Source: Jaenimonas drosophilae
Lineage: Eukaryota; Euglenozoa; Kinetoplastea; Trypanosomatida; Trypanosomatidae
Assembly: GCA_030849065.1 (NCBI GenBank)
Contig: JASAON010001596.1
Coordinates: 1 to 64,000, forward strand
Reading direction: 5' to 3'
DNA length: 64,000 nucleotides
Part shown: positions 1 through 11,041 of the stretch, piece after piece
How positions within the stretch are numbered: the stretch's first letter is position 1
Layout: each line of letters opens with the position of its first letter
Translations under genes and position numbers: made by a program
The notes under the pieces: model-generated
What the model was told of the DNA's origin: nothing
Seen by the model: only the letters and a program-made list of their open reading frames with translations
The model's database searches: none

Positions 1-4
1 GCGC

Positions 5-14
5 TTTTCTGCAG
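5..14 (+). promoter_or_regulatory. Candidate trans-splice acceptor for the 306-aa gene
   Basis: A short pyrimidine tract ends in CAG 17 nt before the ATG at 32. This is the normal kinetoplastid spliced-leader acceptor layout; the assignment is by pattern only. Confidence 0.45.
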
Positions 15-31
15 CACACACAACAAACAAG

Positions 32-952
32 ATGAGCTATGAAGCAAGTTGGTTCCCATTCCTGCAAGAGATGTTGCAGGCACAACCAACCAACGCATCA
101 TCTATCACGTGTAGCCCTGAGAAAGTGGTCGTTGGTGATGATGATGATGATGATTCGTTGGGTGTTGCACTGCGTGAGCTGCGCCAGCTGCTTCTCTCCA
201 TGAAGGGAAGCTCCGCCACAACCGCCGCCACCATTCGTGCGGAAGACATCATGACGTCGATGCGTTGGATCGAGGAACAACAACGTCAGCGTCGTGGGCA
301 GGCGTCCAGCGCTGAAAACAACACCAACAACAACAACGCAGCACCTCCACCTACATCCGTCCTTTCGTGGCTCCTCACGATGCTGCAACAACGTGTTGCG
401 GCAGTAGCGAAGAGTAGGGCTGAGCGTGGCACTTCTTCCTCGGGCAGCACGACTTCATCATGCACACACTCCGATGATGTAGGTGGCAGTCATGATGCAT
501 TGAGTGATGATGATGATGATGATGCATCGTATACATACACCGATGCAACGGTGAGTGGGGCGCAGGAGATGGCGGCACCTCAACGCGTGCGTTGCCGGCG
601 TAGGCATGTGCGCCAGACCACCTCTCCTCGCACAACGGCACCAAACAACAGCAGCAACAGCACCAACAACAAGATGATGATGCGAGATGTTGTGGTGCGA
701 CTCACCTCCACAGAGTTGGTGGCACCAAAGAAGAAGTCATGGCGCAGGCGTCTTTCCTTCTCCCCACGTGCTGCCTTAAACACACCAATCACATTTCTGC
801 ACCGACTTCTAACGTGCTCCAGCAAGAAGAACAAGAAGATTTGTGATGCATCGGCGGGTGAAGGTGCAGGCCATGGTGGCAAGCATGACATGACGGCTGC
901 AGCAGTTGGATGCACTCCGCTCTCATCGGAAGAGGTTGTTGCACCTGTGTAG
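32..952 (+). CDS. Hypothetical Asp/Asn/Ser-rich protein (306 aa)
   Basis: I do not recognise this protein. The ATG follows a TTTTCTGCAG tract ending at position 14, which looks like a trans-splice acceptor, so the start is probably real. The frame is nevertheless open to the window edge, so an upstream start cannot be excluded. Visible features are two six-residue Asp runs, an Asn-rich stretch, a short helical segment near residues 110-130 (VLSWLLTMLQQRV) and a basic patch near residues 230-250 (KKKSWRRRLSF). No catalytic or binding motif is apparent. The Asp and Asn runs are encoded by GAT and AAC codon repeats like those in the neighbouring genes. It is most likely a fast-evolving lineage-specific protein. 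Confidence 0.6.
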   Translation: MSYEASWFPFLQEMLQAQPTNASSITCSPEKVVVGDDDDDDSLGVALRELRQLLLSMKGSSATTAATIRAEDIMTSMRWIEEQQRQRRGQASSAENNTNNNNAAPPPTSVLSWLLTMLQQRVAAVAKSRAERGTSSSGSTTSSCTHSDDVGGSHDALSDDDDDDASYTYTDATVSGAQEMAAPQRVRCRRRHVRQTTSPRTTAPNNSSNSTNNKMMMRDVVVRLTSTELVAPKKKSWRRRLSFSPRAALNTPITFLHRLLTCSSKKNKKICDASAGEGAGHGGKHDMTAAAVGCTPLSSEEVVAPV

Positions 953-1975
953 CGCGTACACGCGACGCACATGCGCACATACATGCGCAACGTGCCGCAA
1001 ATATGTTTTTGGATGCCGCATTTAGAGCGGTGCGAATCCTTCCTTCTTTTTTTTTTCCTGTTCTGCACAACGTGCGTTGTGTTATTCACGCGCTGAGTTC
1101 TGTGCCACACATGATGAGAGAGATGTGTTGTTGTGGTGGCTCTATGATCCCCACTTAATGTTGTGTGTTGTTGTGCTCCATGCTGTAACGTGCTCTCCCT
1201 TCATCTTCATTCTTCTTCTTCAAACACACACACAACAACAGTCGTTTATTGTGTTGGCAGGCACAAACACAACGTTCTCCTGCACGCACATCATCAGCTC
1301 ATTTCACCTGCCCCCTCTCCACGTCCCTTCTTCTTGTTCCTTTTGCTTGTTTGTTGTGCGTGTACGGCAGGACGAGCACACACACATCCTCCGCTACTCG
1401 CGGCCCACTGCGTACCACACAAGGTGGCCATCAATTTCCGGCACCACACACGTCTCGCTGCCCTTATACACATCCTTCCTCCTTCCTCTCCCCTTCGTGC
1501 AGCTGTTGCGGTGTTGTGCTGATTGGCTGCATCATCATCTGTTTTTTTTTCTTTTTTCATAACACCTGATTAGCTTCGGTTTGTGGTGGTGCTGGACGTA
1601 CGTGGCTGCTTCAACCGTGAGTGGGTAGCTCGTTCGTCGTCTTCTTTCTGTTTCTGAAACGTGTGTTTGTGTGGCACGCGTTGAGGATCATTGGCCTAGG
1701 CCAAATTTTGTTCTTTTTGGTAAAGCAGTGTGGCAGATCGATCAACCACATCATCATCATCATCATCATCATATCAATTGCCGCCATCTCTCTCTCCTCG
1801 CCACACACGAATTCATCGTCCTTCCCCCACCTCCACGCTACACGCAAGCATCGTCGCTTCGTTCGTGATCCTGACAACACGGCAGCACACGCACATACAA
1901 CAGAAAAAACAAAACGCACATTTCACAACTCAGCTGTGCAGCGTACATCATCATCATCATCATTTACCGACGCCC
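953..1975. other. Spacer between the 306-aa and 866-aa genes
   Basis: This stretch is pyrimidine-rich with CA, GT and CAT repeats, including a CAT run at about 1749-1771. Short open frames are present but none resembles a protein. It probably holds the 3' UTR of the first gene and the trans-splice region of the next. The open frame of the downstream gene extends back to 1730 only by using a GTG codon. Confidence 0.6.
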
Positions 1976-4576
1976 ATGACGGAAGTACATCAACTTGGAG
2001 CTGACGTCTCGATCCCGCCACGCTATCCGAGCAGCCTCACTCGCTCACGCAGGCATCCAAACTCCGCGCCACAACCGGAAATAACACACGCACTTCTAAC
2101 CTCAAACGAGGAGGTGCCACCCACGTCGAGCAGGGGCAGTAGCGGCGTGAGATGCATCACACCAAAGGGGTCCTCCTCTCCAGCCACAGATGATCTTGCG
2201 CCACACCACAACCACAGCATCCTCAACAACAACAGCAACAACAGCAACAAGGAAAACACGTTGGAGGAGTGTGGTGCCACACCACCATTATGGAGATGCC
2301 CAAGCGGCATGACGTTAACGCCATCGGAGGACTTTTCCGTGCAGCCAACACCGCCGAGCAGCACCGCACCAACACGCAATCCGCGCATGGCCGCCATTCG
2401 TCAGGCCTCCAGCGCAAAACAACAACAACAACAGCAACAACATGGCAGCGCGGTGCATCACAACCACAACAGCCACCAACACACAACCACCAACTCATCC
2501 TCTGTACCTTCCTCCGCCACGACCCCACTCGCCGCACCACCTCCCGCCGCCAACACACTCACAGGCCCGCTGTTTGAAGTGAATGGCACACCGATTCCGT
2601 GCGTGCTGAGCCTGGAGAGCATCACAGACTCCATGGATGGCGAATCAGTGAATGTGCCATCGACGATGCAACAGCGACGTATCGCCGCACCATCGAAGCC
2701 CTTGTTGCAGTTGTTGCACAACTCATCCAGCGAGAGCACGTTTCACGAGGTGCCCGTGTCTGTGGGTGATGGGGATGTGGAGGATGGCGGCGATGGAGCT
2801 TGCTCAGAAGGTGGCCCGCTGGATCACTTTTCACCCGCCCCGCCATCACGCGAGGAGGTCGCGACGACGTTGGTGCGGATTGCGAGTGGTGGTGTGAAGA
2901 GCAGTAACAGTAAGCCATCTACTACACGTGGTTGTGGCCCACACGCAAGACGTGTTGTTGCTGCACCAACCACAGGAGCTTTGCATGATGAGTATCGCTC
3001 TGGCAACACCAGTCTGAGCAGCAATGACACCGCCACCGGACGCCAAACGATTGCGCACTCAGATTCGTTTCATTGTTTCAGCACCACCGTTGGCAGTGGC
3101 ACCGGCTGGGGCAAACGTTCATCGAAGCGCGATTTGCAACGGGAGGAGGAGTCTGAGGAGGCACACTCCGATGGCAATCCCCTCGCTCGTGTGGCTGGTG
3201 TTGCGCGACGCACGGCCAATCTCGTTGTTGCGGCGAGCGTGGTACCACAGACGAATGGTGATGATGAGGATGATGTATCGGGCGTGATGGATGTTGCTGA
3301 TGCGTCGTCGTCCTCCATTGACTTCGGCGCCATTCGCTTCAATCCTTCCACAGCCTCATCCATGGCGGAGCTGCAGGTCATTCCGAGCTCCACGGAGCTC
3401 TGCGCGCTCCCGACGAGCTTCTCAAAGCAACGCCGAACCTCCTCCACACGCGCCTCCATCGTAAACACACCACCATCGCGATCATCCTCCTCAACCTCCG
3501 CAACACCACCGTTGAGAACCGCCAACTTTGTGGTTCCCAACAGCGATTCAACGTACAACAGCGGTGGCACAGCCGTTGTGGTGGAGGATGTGCCAAGTAG
3601 CTCGAGCCTCTACTCACGGACGTGCATCTTTCACAACTCCGCCGCCGTGGGCCGTCAGAGCATCTTCTCCATGACGGCGAGCTCCCCCATCACCGATTTC
3701 GTTGCTGATGGAGGTGGTGTGAGCTATCACTCACCACTTCAACACCATTCACCAACAACACCAGAGCTACCGAGCTTATCCATGAAGGAGAGCCGTCGCG
3801 CCTCACTTCATCGCAGCAGTCTTGCGTCCTTTGCCGCACAACGTCGTCCGTGCCAGCAGAAACATGCCATCACAACCTCCGCCATCTTGGCCTTCTTTGG
3901 CCCTTCATTGAGCAAGATGGATGAGGAACAACAAACGCCACCCGCACGCCGCATGACGCAGGTGGTATCGCCATCATGTGGTACGCAACAACCGATGTTG
4001 GCCGTGATGCGCCACAACTACTCCTCACTGGGATTGATTGAGCGAGATGATGGTGAGCGAACCCCACTAGGCCATCACCACCACCACCACCACCATCATC
4101 ATCATTCTTCTTCACATTCCCATCATCATGCGCAAGCGTCGGTGCAGCTATCACCACGACGATCGCCGCCACACCCGCCACCGAAGCATACAACGCCGAG
4201 CGCCACGCATGGGTCAAGCGCAGACATCTCACCACGCTCACCGGTGCGCTCCGCCGTGGCCTCCATGCATCACCAGAGCAGTCATGGCAGCTTCTTCTGC
4301 CAGATGGACCCCAACGAGGCACAACACATGATGCTCATCAACCACAACCACATCATCAATAACAACAACAGCAACAGCAACAACTCTGCCAACTACGGTA
4401 TGGGTGGGGTTGGCCTGCTTCAGACACGTGCGTTTGTGTCGGTGGCGCAGGATGGCTCGCAGCTCGGGTTGTGGTCCCCCAACACACCAACGATACACAG
4501 CCCCTCCATCACGACGGTGGAGTCAGCCATCATCATCTCCCCACTAACCTCACTCACTCCACCAAGTGGTGCATGA
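1976..4576 (+). CDS. Hypothetical Ser/Thr/Pro-rich low-complexity protein (866 aa)
   Basis: No family is recognised. The frame is open from 1730, but that start would be GTG and the extra residues read like translated UTR (Ser and His runs). The first ATG is at 1976 and is preferred. The protein is dominated by Ser, Thr, Pro and Asn, with Gln and Asn runs near residues 140-170. A run of ten or more His residues is encoded at about 4075-4106. No transmembrane segment or catalytic motif can be seen, and basic-Ser motifs such as RRTSS and RRAS could be phosphorylation sites. It is probably largely disordered. Whether it is a scaffold or signalling protein cannot be told from the sequence. Confidence 0.65.
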   Translation: MTEVHQLGADVSIPPRYPSSLTRSRRHPNSAPQPEITHALLTSNEEVPPTSSRGSSGVRCITPKGSSSPATDDLAPHHNHSILNNNSNNSNKENTLEECGATPPLWRCPSGMTLTPSEDFSVQPTPPSSTAPTRNPRMAAIRQASSAKQQQQQQQHGSAVHHNHNSHQHTTTNSSSVPSSATTPLAAPPPAANTLTGPLFEVNGTPIPCVLSLESITDSMDGESVNVPSTMQQRRIAAPSKPLLQLLHNSSSESTFHEVPVSVGDGDVEDGGDGACSEGGPLDHFSPAPPSREEVATTLVRIASGGVKSSNSKPSTTRGCGPHARRVVAAPTTGALHDEYRSGNTSLSSNDTATGRQTIAHSDSFHCFSTTVGSGTGWGKRSSKRDLQREEESEEAHSDGNPLARVAGVARRTANLVVAASVVPQTNGDDEDDVSGVMDVADASSSSIDFGAIRFNPSTASSMAELQVIPSSTELCALPTSFSKQRRTSSTRASIVNTPPSRSSSSTSATPPLRTANFVVPNSDSTYNSGGTAVVVEDVPSSSSLYSRTCIFHNSAAVGRQSIFSMTASSPITDFVADGGGVSYHSPLQHHSPTTPELPSLSMKESRRASLHRSSLASFAAQRRPCQQKHAITTSAILAFFGPSLSKMDEEQQTPPARRMTQVVSPSCGTQQPMLAVMRHNYSSLGLIERDDGERTPLGHHHHHHHHHHHSSSHSHHHAQASVQLSPRRSPPHPPPKHTTPSATHGSSADISPRSPVRSAVASMHHQSSHGSFFCQMDPNEAQHMMLINHNHIINNNNSNSNNSANYGMGGVGLLQTRAFVSVAQDGSQLGLWSPNTPTIHSPSITTVESAIIISPLTSLTPPSGA

Positions 4577-6836
4577 TGATGATGTTTCTGTTTGTGTTTC
4601 TGTTTGTGTTTGTGTGTGAGTGAGCGAGATGCATTCAAGAAGACGAAGACGACGCTGATGCCGTCCGGAAGAAGTGATGTTGCTTGCTTGAGTTACCACT
4701 TCATGTATTCATGTGTACCACTCTCTCTCTTCTGACGTGTTTTTTTTTTCTTCACTTTTCTGGATTCTGTGCTCCTCCTTCTCTGTTGATCCTTGAAATG
4801 TGTGGGGTGCGCGCTCGCATACCTCGCGTGGATAACTTTCCCGCCACCTCCACCAACTAATGTTTGTGCCGTGCCGTGTTTCTAGTTTTGCGTTGGGTTT
4901 TTTTTGGCCGCCACCACACACGTCATCTCACGTCTTTCTCAGCATCTCCACAACATGCGTGTCTGTTAGTGCGAGAGACGAGAGGAAGTGTGATGGCGTT
5001 GGCTGTTGGCGGAATGGCACGTACGTGTACGTGGAGTATCTGAGGCCCGGCCTTGCATGATGATGCTGGACCATTTTATCCTTCCTGCCCTCTCCTCCTT
5101 CGTCATGATCATGATCATCATCGTCATCATCATCAAGTGTGCTACACAAGTTGAGTGCCACATCGTCAAGATGTTACCAACACACATACACATCGCTGAT
5201 GATGATGATGATGAACGAGGCTTCTCGTAATGGTAGCCGGTTTTTCCTTCTCTCCTCCACACATGTTCTTCACATCCCTACAAGGTATGATGTTGTGACG
5301 TGTTCTCTTTGTGTTGTTGTTGTTATTGTCGTTGTGTTGTTGTTGTTGTTGTTCTGATGGTTGCGACGTCTTTTCTGTGTTTCTACTCTTCTGTTTCATG
5401 CGTGTTTTTGGCTTTGTTGTTTTCGTTTGCTCATGACGCAACCGAGAGGAAGGATATGATGCCACGGTAGCGCCGTATTCTTGTACGTGTCCGTGCCGCG
5501 GTTGGTGATGGCGGGGGATGCGCATTGCCGATGTTATGGTGGTGTGCGCGTGGATGTGTTGTGTGTGCCACACTCGCAGGTCATTGATGTGGGGAATGTG
5601 GCGAACCTCTGCCTGGTTTAGTGTGTTTTAGAGGGTACGATGATGATGCATTCATCGTGCGTACATCCAACACCGCAACAACAACAATGATGTTGGTGGT
5701 TTGTGCGCGGAGCTTCATGCATTATCTTCTTCTCACCGGCCCTCTTCCGTTTTTTCACTTCCTTGATTCTGGATTCTGAGCGGTGCGCTCCACCACAATA
5801 TGTGAGGGAGTGTGTGTACGTGCGTAGGCGAGTGTGCGAGTATCTCGTGGTACAGTGTGTTGCAGTCGAGGAGTGTGGCACACAATGAGTGAGTAGGTGG
5901 CATGTGGTGCAGATGCAACACAGGGTGCTACGACCAACCACATCTTCTCTCTCTGCCTGCTTCTTCCCTGCCTCAACATCATCTTTGAAGTAATTGTTAT
6001 TTGGCTGTGTGCTCCACATCTTGGATGCCACAGTATGTGCGAAGGAAAACTGCCATGTGTGAAGAGAGCATACGATTGAAAGCATCCTCCTCTTCTGTAC
6101 GAGTGTGTACGAGAGCGAGAGCGTGTGTGTGTGAGTGAAGTGTGTGTGTTAGATGTACGTATGTCCTTCAGAATGCATGTGAGTTGTGTGATTTTATACG
6201 TTATTGGTTTCTATTTCGTGAGTTGCGTCGTTTCCTTCGTTGGATTGCAAACTTTCAGTGGCAGCGAACGCACACATGATTCTGGCGCGTGGTCTCTGCG
6301 ACGCTTCCATGCGCTCGCGCGCGTGTGTGTGTGTGTGGTCGGAGTGAGCCCCCACAATGAGCTGTATGAGCCCCGTAGAGCTGGAAGACGTGGGGTGGAT
6401 GTGTGCGTGGCGCAACATTCATTCTCCACTTTTTCCTTCATCACCTCTCCTCTTGTTTGTGCTCCCATCTTCCCATCTTCGTGGATGTAGCAACATGCTT
6501 GTGTGTGTGTGTGTTGATGTACGACGAGGTTCTTTTTGTTTCGTGATCAGAATCCGCTGAGCTGAACTACTCAACGTCATGATGCTGCAGGGCTCCTCCA
6601 GTGGATGGAGAAGGTGAATGGCCCACGAGACATGTCATGACTATGACTACAACACTATCATTCCATCTTCTATTTTTTTTTTCGTAGTTAGTGTGGTGCC
6701 CGCACTTGTTGTGCGTACATATCACTCATCCTCTGTGTAGCAGCAACATACTCTGCCACTGCTGCTGGCGAGGAAGAGGAGGAACTACACATCTCTCTCA
6801 CACGCACACATACCATCAACCACCATTCATTCAAGG
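4577..6836. other. 2.26-kb spacer without a supported gene
   Basis: The DNA is rich in T, GT and CAT/GATGAT repeats. A number of short frames occur on both strands, but they are full of His, Thr, Cys and Val from repeat translation and none looks real. A pyrimidine tract ending in TTCGTAG at 6687 is the likely trans-splice acceptor for the following gene. No tRNA B-box-like sequence was seen. Confidence 0.55.
6670..6687 (+). promoter_or_regulatory. Candidate trans-splice acceptor for the 1289-aa gene
   Basis: A CTATT(T)n TTCGTAG tract lies 150 nt before the ATG at 6837. This is a pattern-based call; later AG dinucleotides are possible alternatives. Confidence 0.4.
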
Positions 6837-9800
6837 ATGGAGCACGCCACCGAATCACGTCAGCGCCACGGCAACCACAACGCGATGTACTTCCCTGATG
6901 AGGCCGATAGCGATGATTTGGGCGGAGGTGGGCCGCTAAATGAGTTTGAGCGCACACGGAAGCTCTCCGATGATCGTCTTCTCCCCGCGAGCATTCACAT
7001 CGTACCACCTGTGGAGGCGGGCGGCAACAACAGCACCGCACCTCTGCCACGTGGCGCATCCTACGCACGCCAGCGCAGTCAAGTTGATAGTGTGGGCTCA
7101 CCAAGCTGGATGAGCAGTCGTGGAGGTGGTGGAGGCCGATGGAGCACCGCAGATAGCAGCAACGCCCTCTCCCCAGGCCACACCACGCAACAACAGCTTC
7201 AGAAACAACGTGATGAAGATGAACGGCACATGGCCGAGGTGTTGTTGCCGGCGACGACGCTCCTCAACAACATTTGTGCCGAACAGGCACCATCTCCCAC
7301 AACCAACGAAGCTGGCCGTCGATCTGCCGCCAAACACGGCGGTGTTGCCGCACGCAAGACGGGTCGTGATGGCGAGAAGATGGATGAAGATGCCACCGCA
7401 CGTTTGGTGCAGCAGGCCCTACAAAAAGCCTCCAACAACAGCAACTTCGCCAGCAATTTACAACGTCAGCGGGAGCAGAATCTCTTCTACATCCGGAAAC
7501 ACATGAGTAGCATCGCACAGGCCAAGGAATCGCAGCTCGAGATGAAGGATTTTGAGCGTGTTCTGCGAAAAATTGAGGAAGATGCAACAACGGTGCGACG
7601 CCGATGGCGCGCTCGTCGAGTGATGCTGCCGAATGGGGCGCCCGGGATTGATGCCAGCATGGCAGGCTTTGATGAAGATAATGCTGGTGGCGGTGCGCCA
7701 AAGATGGCGGCGAGCTTTGAGTCCTCGAGCTCCGATGATGACGATGATGGAGAGCATGACGCGCCAACATCACGGGCGGCGATTCAACGTGCGCGTGAGC
7801 GGGCGGCGCGGAGCTGGGCGGAGATGCAGCGCCAACTGGTGGAGAACCCCGACATTGGCCAAACATTGCGCAAGGAGGTGGCGGGGAGCCATGATCGCCT
7901 CAAGACGTGCCGCACATGGCGCCCACCTGCCAAACACTCTGGACGCCATGTTGCTTCTGCCAACAACAACAACAGCAACAGCACAACTCCGCGTGGAGCA
8001 CAGGCACTCCTCACTGCCAATGTTCCTGCGATGCCTCCCATTGACATCTCGTGGGGGAGTTGGCCGCAAGGCAGCGCACGTCCAGCGCGTGGCGATGCTG
8101 TCTCGGTGAGCGTTGGTGGTGGTGGTGGTGGTGGTGGTACATCTACGGCCCCATCTGGCATGATGGTGGTGGATGCCTCGGGCAAAGCATCGCCAGAGGC
8201 GCTCACGACGGTGCCGAGCGGCCTCCTCACCTCCACGATGGGAACCGACTTGTACGGCGGCAAAATCACGTGGCGCTCCACGGGAACAGAGGACAGCCCC
8301 TCGGACGCACAAATCCGCGAGATTTTGGCCTTGGAAAATGAAGTTACGACACGACGAAGCAACCTGCACACCTTGACACCGGAACAGAAGTTGAAGATGC
8401 TCCTGAAGCGTGGCAATGGCCGCTCCGTTTACAACATTTCGGAAGTGCCGTACCGAGGTGCGCGCCAGTCCGTGGCGGGGAGCACCAGCTCCGCGGGGAG
8501 TAGCACCACCACCACCACCAACAACAACAGCAACAAAAATGCAACGACGAAGCGGCTCACCAATCTCGCCACCGCCACGACGGGTGCATCTGCGTCAATG
8601 CTGGATGATTCGATGGAGATGGCCTTTCAGCGCCCACCACCACACCCAACAACAACAACAAACACCAACAACAACACCGCCGAGGGTGAAGCGGAGAAGA
8701 TGGCGGAAGGAGAGGAGGTTGCCGTGGTTGATGTTGGTGGCGAGGATGAGCTGGACGAAAAGAAGGGCGGTGCCGCTTCCACCAAGCTACCACGTCTTCC
8801 CACCGCCAAACGTCGCGTGCAGTTTCATGATGAGGCCGCCACCGCGCCAAAGAGCGAGGCCAGCGATCGCTCAACATCTCCCGAACGTGAAGGCGCTGGT
8901 GCATCTCCAAATGCACGGCCGCATCGCGGCTTTCGTCCTCCACGCAAGGGCCGTGATCCGCTTCCGGCCGTGTACGGCGTGGGGGATCGCTCATCTGTCT
9001 TGTTACGGCAGCAGGTGCTTGATATCCGTCGTCGAGAGATGCAGGTGGAGGAGAGCAAGGCCATTGATGTGAAGCGTACGTGCAATTTGCTGGATCGTCT
9101 CTGCCCGATGCGGGAGGTGCTCCTCGAGGAGGATGTACTATCGGCCTACAACAACACGCATCCACGTTTGTGGGGGATGAAGTATGGCAAACGTCGTGAA
9201 GATGAAGATGAGGAGGCGTTGCTGCTCGGCCAAGGACCGCTGGGCGATGGGCGGCGTTCCTTCATGGAGGATGATGCCAAGGTCTGGGGAGCGCATCAAG
9301 ATGGTGAGTTGGTGTGTGCAGGCACGAAGGAGGAGGAGGAGGCAGAGACAGATGATGATGATGCGGATAGCCCCACAGACTCCAACCTGTCCTCCCTCAC
9401 GGGTCCGTGGGGTTCCAAGCAGCTCACCAACAACACTGGCACCGTACTTAAGAAGAAGAAGAAGCACTTCTTCCTCAACGCCAACACCGTCCTGGAGAAG
9501 CATCGTGCGGAGATCTTCCGCACCGCCACCCGCATCGATGATGAGCAACGCAAGGAGGCCCGCCTTCGCTACGTGGATATCCTCGAGGAGGTGAGCAAAC
9601 AGCGTGTCTCGGACGCCACATGGCCACGTGCGGAGGTGGCCCTCACTCACGCCCGCGACATTATCCGCGAGCACCCGCACGAGCAGAACTTTTTTGGCTT
9701 CAAATCCATGGTGAGTAGCTTCTCTCTCGTCCAGCTGGTGCAGTGGCCCGTGCAGGAGATGCTGCAACACCTCGCCGCCCTCTTTCGTGTGTCGGGCACG

Positions 9801-10706
9801 CAGTACAAGGATTGGATGGCGAGCCTGTACCAACGTTTGAGCAACTCACACGATTATGAAGCCCGCTTCCGTGCCGTTGATCGCACCATCAAGGGCAAGG
9901 AGATCCCAAATGAGGCGCACGTGCGCATTACCATCCATAACTGCCGCCGTCTTCCGCGTGAGGAGATGCAAACGAAGCGGAACAACACAAACATGAATGC
10001 CGGCGACGAGAGTGCGCCCCTCGCGCTCACGGACCGGCCATCCTCTGCCATGGCCTTTGGTGGTGAAGGTGGTGAGAGCTCGGTTGGGCCGAACAGCTCC
10101 TCCAGCAAGGCCCCGCCCGGTGCGGGAGATTCAAAGACGGTGGTGCCGCAAGTGATGTCGGACCGCACGCTGGACGAAGGCACCACCACCGACAACAACA
10201 ATGTTGTGGCGCCATCTCACGATGATGGTGTAGTTGTTCCTGTGGAGCTGCCTCCGCCCTCGCGTGGGACGGTGGATGAGCGCAACTCCACGAGCCATGA
10301 TGCGGCATCGCCCATCTGGAACGACCCGGAGTACTCCATTCGCATCAAGGCGGAGCGGCAAATCATCACGAGCAGCGCGGTGCCCGCGGGCAACGGCCCT
10401 GTTGGCAACGGAACGAGTGACGGGGTCTCGGGCATCGATGAAGCCAACAAGGCCAGCAGCAACACCGCCGTGGCAAAACGCAGCGTGCACTTTTACAACC
10501 AAACCTTCAAGCTCCACTTGTACGATGCGGCCTCCACCATTCACATCACCTTGCTCCGCGATGGCCAACCAATCGCGGGCGGAGAATTCAGCATCGATCG
10601 CTACGGCACGGGTAGGCGTACGCAGCTGTGGCTGCCACTTACCACAACGGGCATGGTGCAGGGCAAACGTACGGAGCTGCGCCTCACGATTGAGGTATCA
10701 TTGTAG
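6837..10706 (+). CDS. Large protein with C2-like C-terminal region (1289 aa)
   Basis: Not assigned to a named family. The N-terminal two thirds are low complexity, with Gly, Asn, Thr and Asp runs and scattered charged helices (for example residues about 195-260). From about residue 870 the sequence becomes ordered and helical (KKHFFLNANTVLEKHRAEIF onward, then LVQLVQWPVQEMLQHLAALF). It ends in a beta-rich stretch: HVRITIHNCRRLPREEM, a low-complexity insert, and finally FKLHLYDAASTIHITLLRDG and LRLTIEVSL. A beta-rich end containing 'V.I.I..CR.LP' and 'L.L.V...' strands suggests a C2-like domain with a large loop insertion. The Asp cluster of a calcium-binding C2 domain is not obvious. Function is unknown; a membrane or ciliary role would be a guess. 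Confidence 0.75.
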   Translation: MEHATESRQRHGNHNAMYFPDEADSDDLGGGGPLNEFERTRKLSDDRLLPASIHIVPPVEAGGNNSTAPLPRGASYARQRSQVDSVGSPSWMSSRGGGGGRWSTADSSNALSPGHTTQQQLQKQRDEDERHMAEVLLPATTLLNNICAEQAPSPTTNEAGRRSAAKHGGVAARKTGRDGEKMDEDATARLVQQALQKASNNSNFASNLQRQREQNLFYIRKHMSSIAQAKESQLEMKDFERVLRKIEEDATTVRRRWRARRVMLPNGAPGIDASMAGFDEDNAGGGAPKMAASFESSSSDDDDDGEHDAPTSRAAIQRARERAARSWAEMQRQLVENPDIGQTLRKEVAGSHDRLKTCRTWRPPAKHSGRHVASANNNNSNSTTPRGAQALLTANVPAMPPIDISWGSWPQGSARPARGDAVSVSVGGGGGGGGTSTAPSGMMVVDASGKASPEALTTVPSGLLTSTMGTDLYGGKITWRSTGTEDSPSDAQIREILALENEVTTRRSNLHTLTPEQKLKMLLKRGNGRSVYNISEVPYRGARQSVAGSTSSAGSSTTTTTNNNSNKNATTKRLTNLATATTGASASMLDDSMEMAFQRPPPHPTTTTNTNNNTAEGEAEKMAEGEEVAVVDVGGEDELDEKKGGAASTKLPRLPTAKRRVQFHDEAATAPKSEASDRSTSPEREGAGASPNARPHRGFRPPRKGRDPLPAVYGVGDRSSVLLRQQVLDIRRREMQVEESKAIDVKRTCNLLDRLCPMREVLLEEDVLSAYNNTHPRLWGMKYGKRREDEDEEALLLGQGPLGDGRRSFMEDDAKVWGAHQDGELVCAGTKEEEEAETDDDDADSPTDSNLSSLTGPWGSKQLTNNTGTVLKKKKKHFFLNANTVLEKHRAEIFRTATRIDDEQRKEARLRYVDILEEVSKQRVSDATWPRAEVALTHARDIIREHPHEQNFFGFKSMVSSFSLVQLVQWPVQEMLQHLAALFRVSGTQYKDWMASLYQRLSNSHDYEARFRAVDRTIKGKEIPNEAHVRITIHNCRRLPREEMQTKRNNTNMNAGDESAPLALTDRPSSAMAFGGEGGESSVGPNSSSSKAPPGAGDSKTVVPQVMSDRTLDEGTTTDNNNVVAPSHDDGVVVPVELPPPSRGTVDERNSTSHDAASPIWNDPEYSIRIKAERQIITSSAVPAGNGPVGNGTSDGVSGIDEANKASSNTAVAKRSVHFYNQTFKLHLYDAASTIHITLLRDGQPIAGGEFSIDRYGTGRRTQLWLPLTTTGMVQGKRTELRLTIEVSL

Positions 10707-11041
10707 GTATACATCCAAAAACAATATATGTTGTTGTTGTTGTTGATGAGGATGATGATGAAGATGTGGTGCGGTGCCACATCATCATCATCTTCATCAA
10801 CGGCTCCACCACCCCCAACTCTTCTTTCACTCCATGTTTATGTATGTAGATGATGTTGATGCATCTTCACCCACACTCCAACCAACACCGCCACGCCAAC
10901 AACAGCACAGATGGCTGTTTCTGCTTGCAATAACGTACTGACCACACTTGTGTTTGTTTCGTGACCAACATCACTACACCTCTTTTATATATATATGTTT
11001 GTTGTTGTTTGCGCTTTTAGATAGTTACGAAGTAGTGGTCG
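10707..11041. other. Spacer with trans-splice region
   Basis: A GTT repeat follows the stop of the upstream gene. A T-rich region with a TATATATATA stretch and GCGCTTTTAG precedes the next ATG. No gene is seen. Confidence 0.6.
10999..11020 (+). promoter_or_regulatory. Candidate trans-splice acceptor for the 2181-aa gene
   Basis: A GTT-rich pyrimidine tract ends in GCGCTTTTAG, 22 nt upstream of the ATG at 11042. Confidence 0.5.

Noticed and set aside
1730..1975. 82-codon N-terminal extension of the 866-aa protein
   Set aside because: It begins with GTG, not ATG, and reads as translated CAT and pyrimidine repeats.
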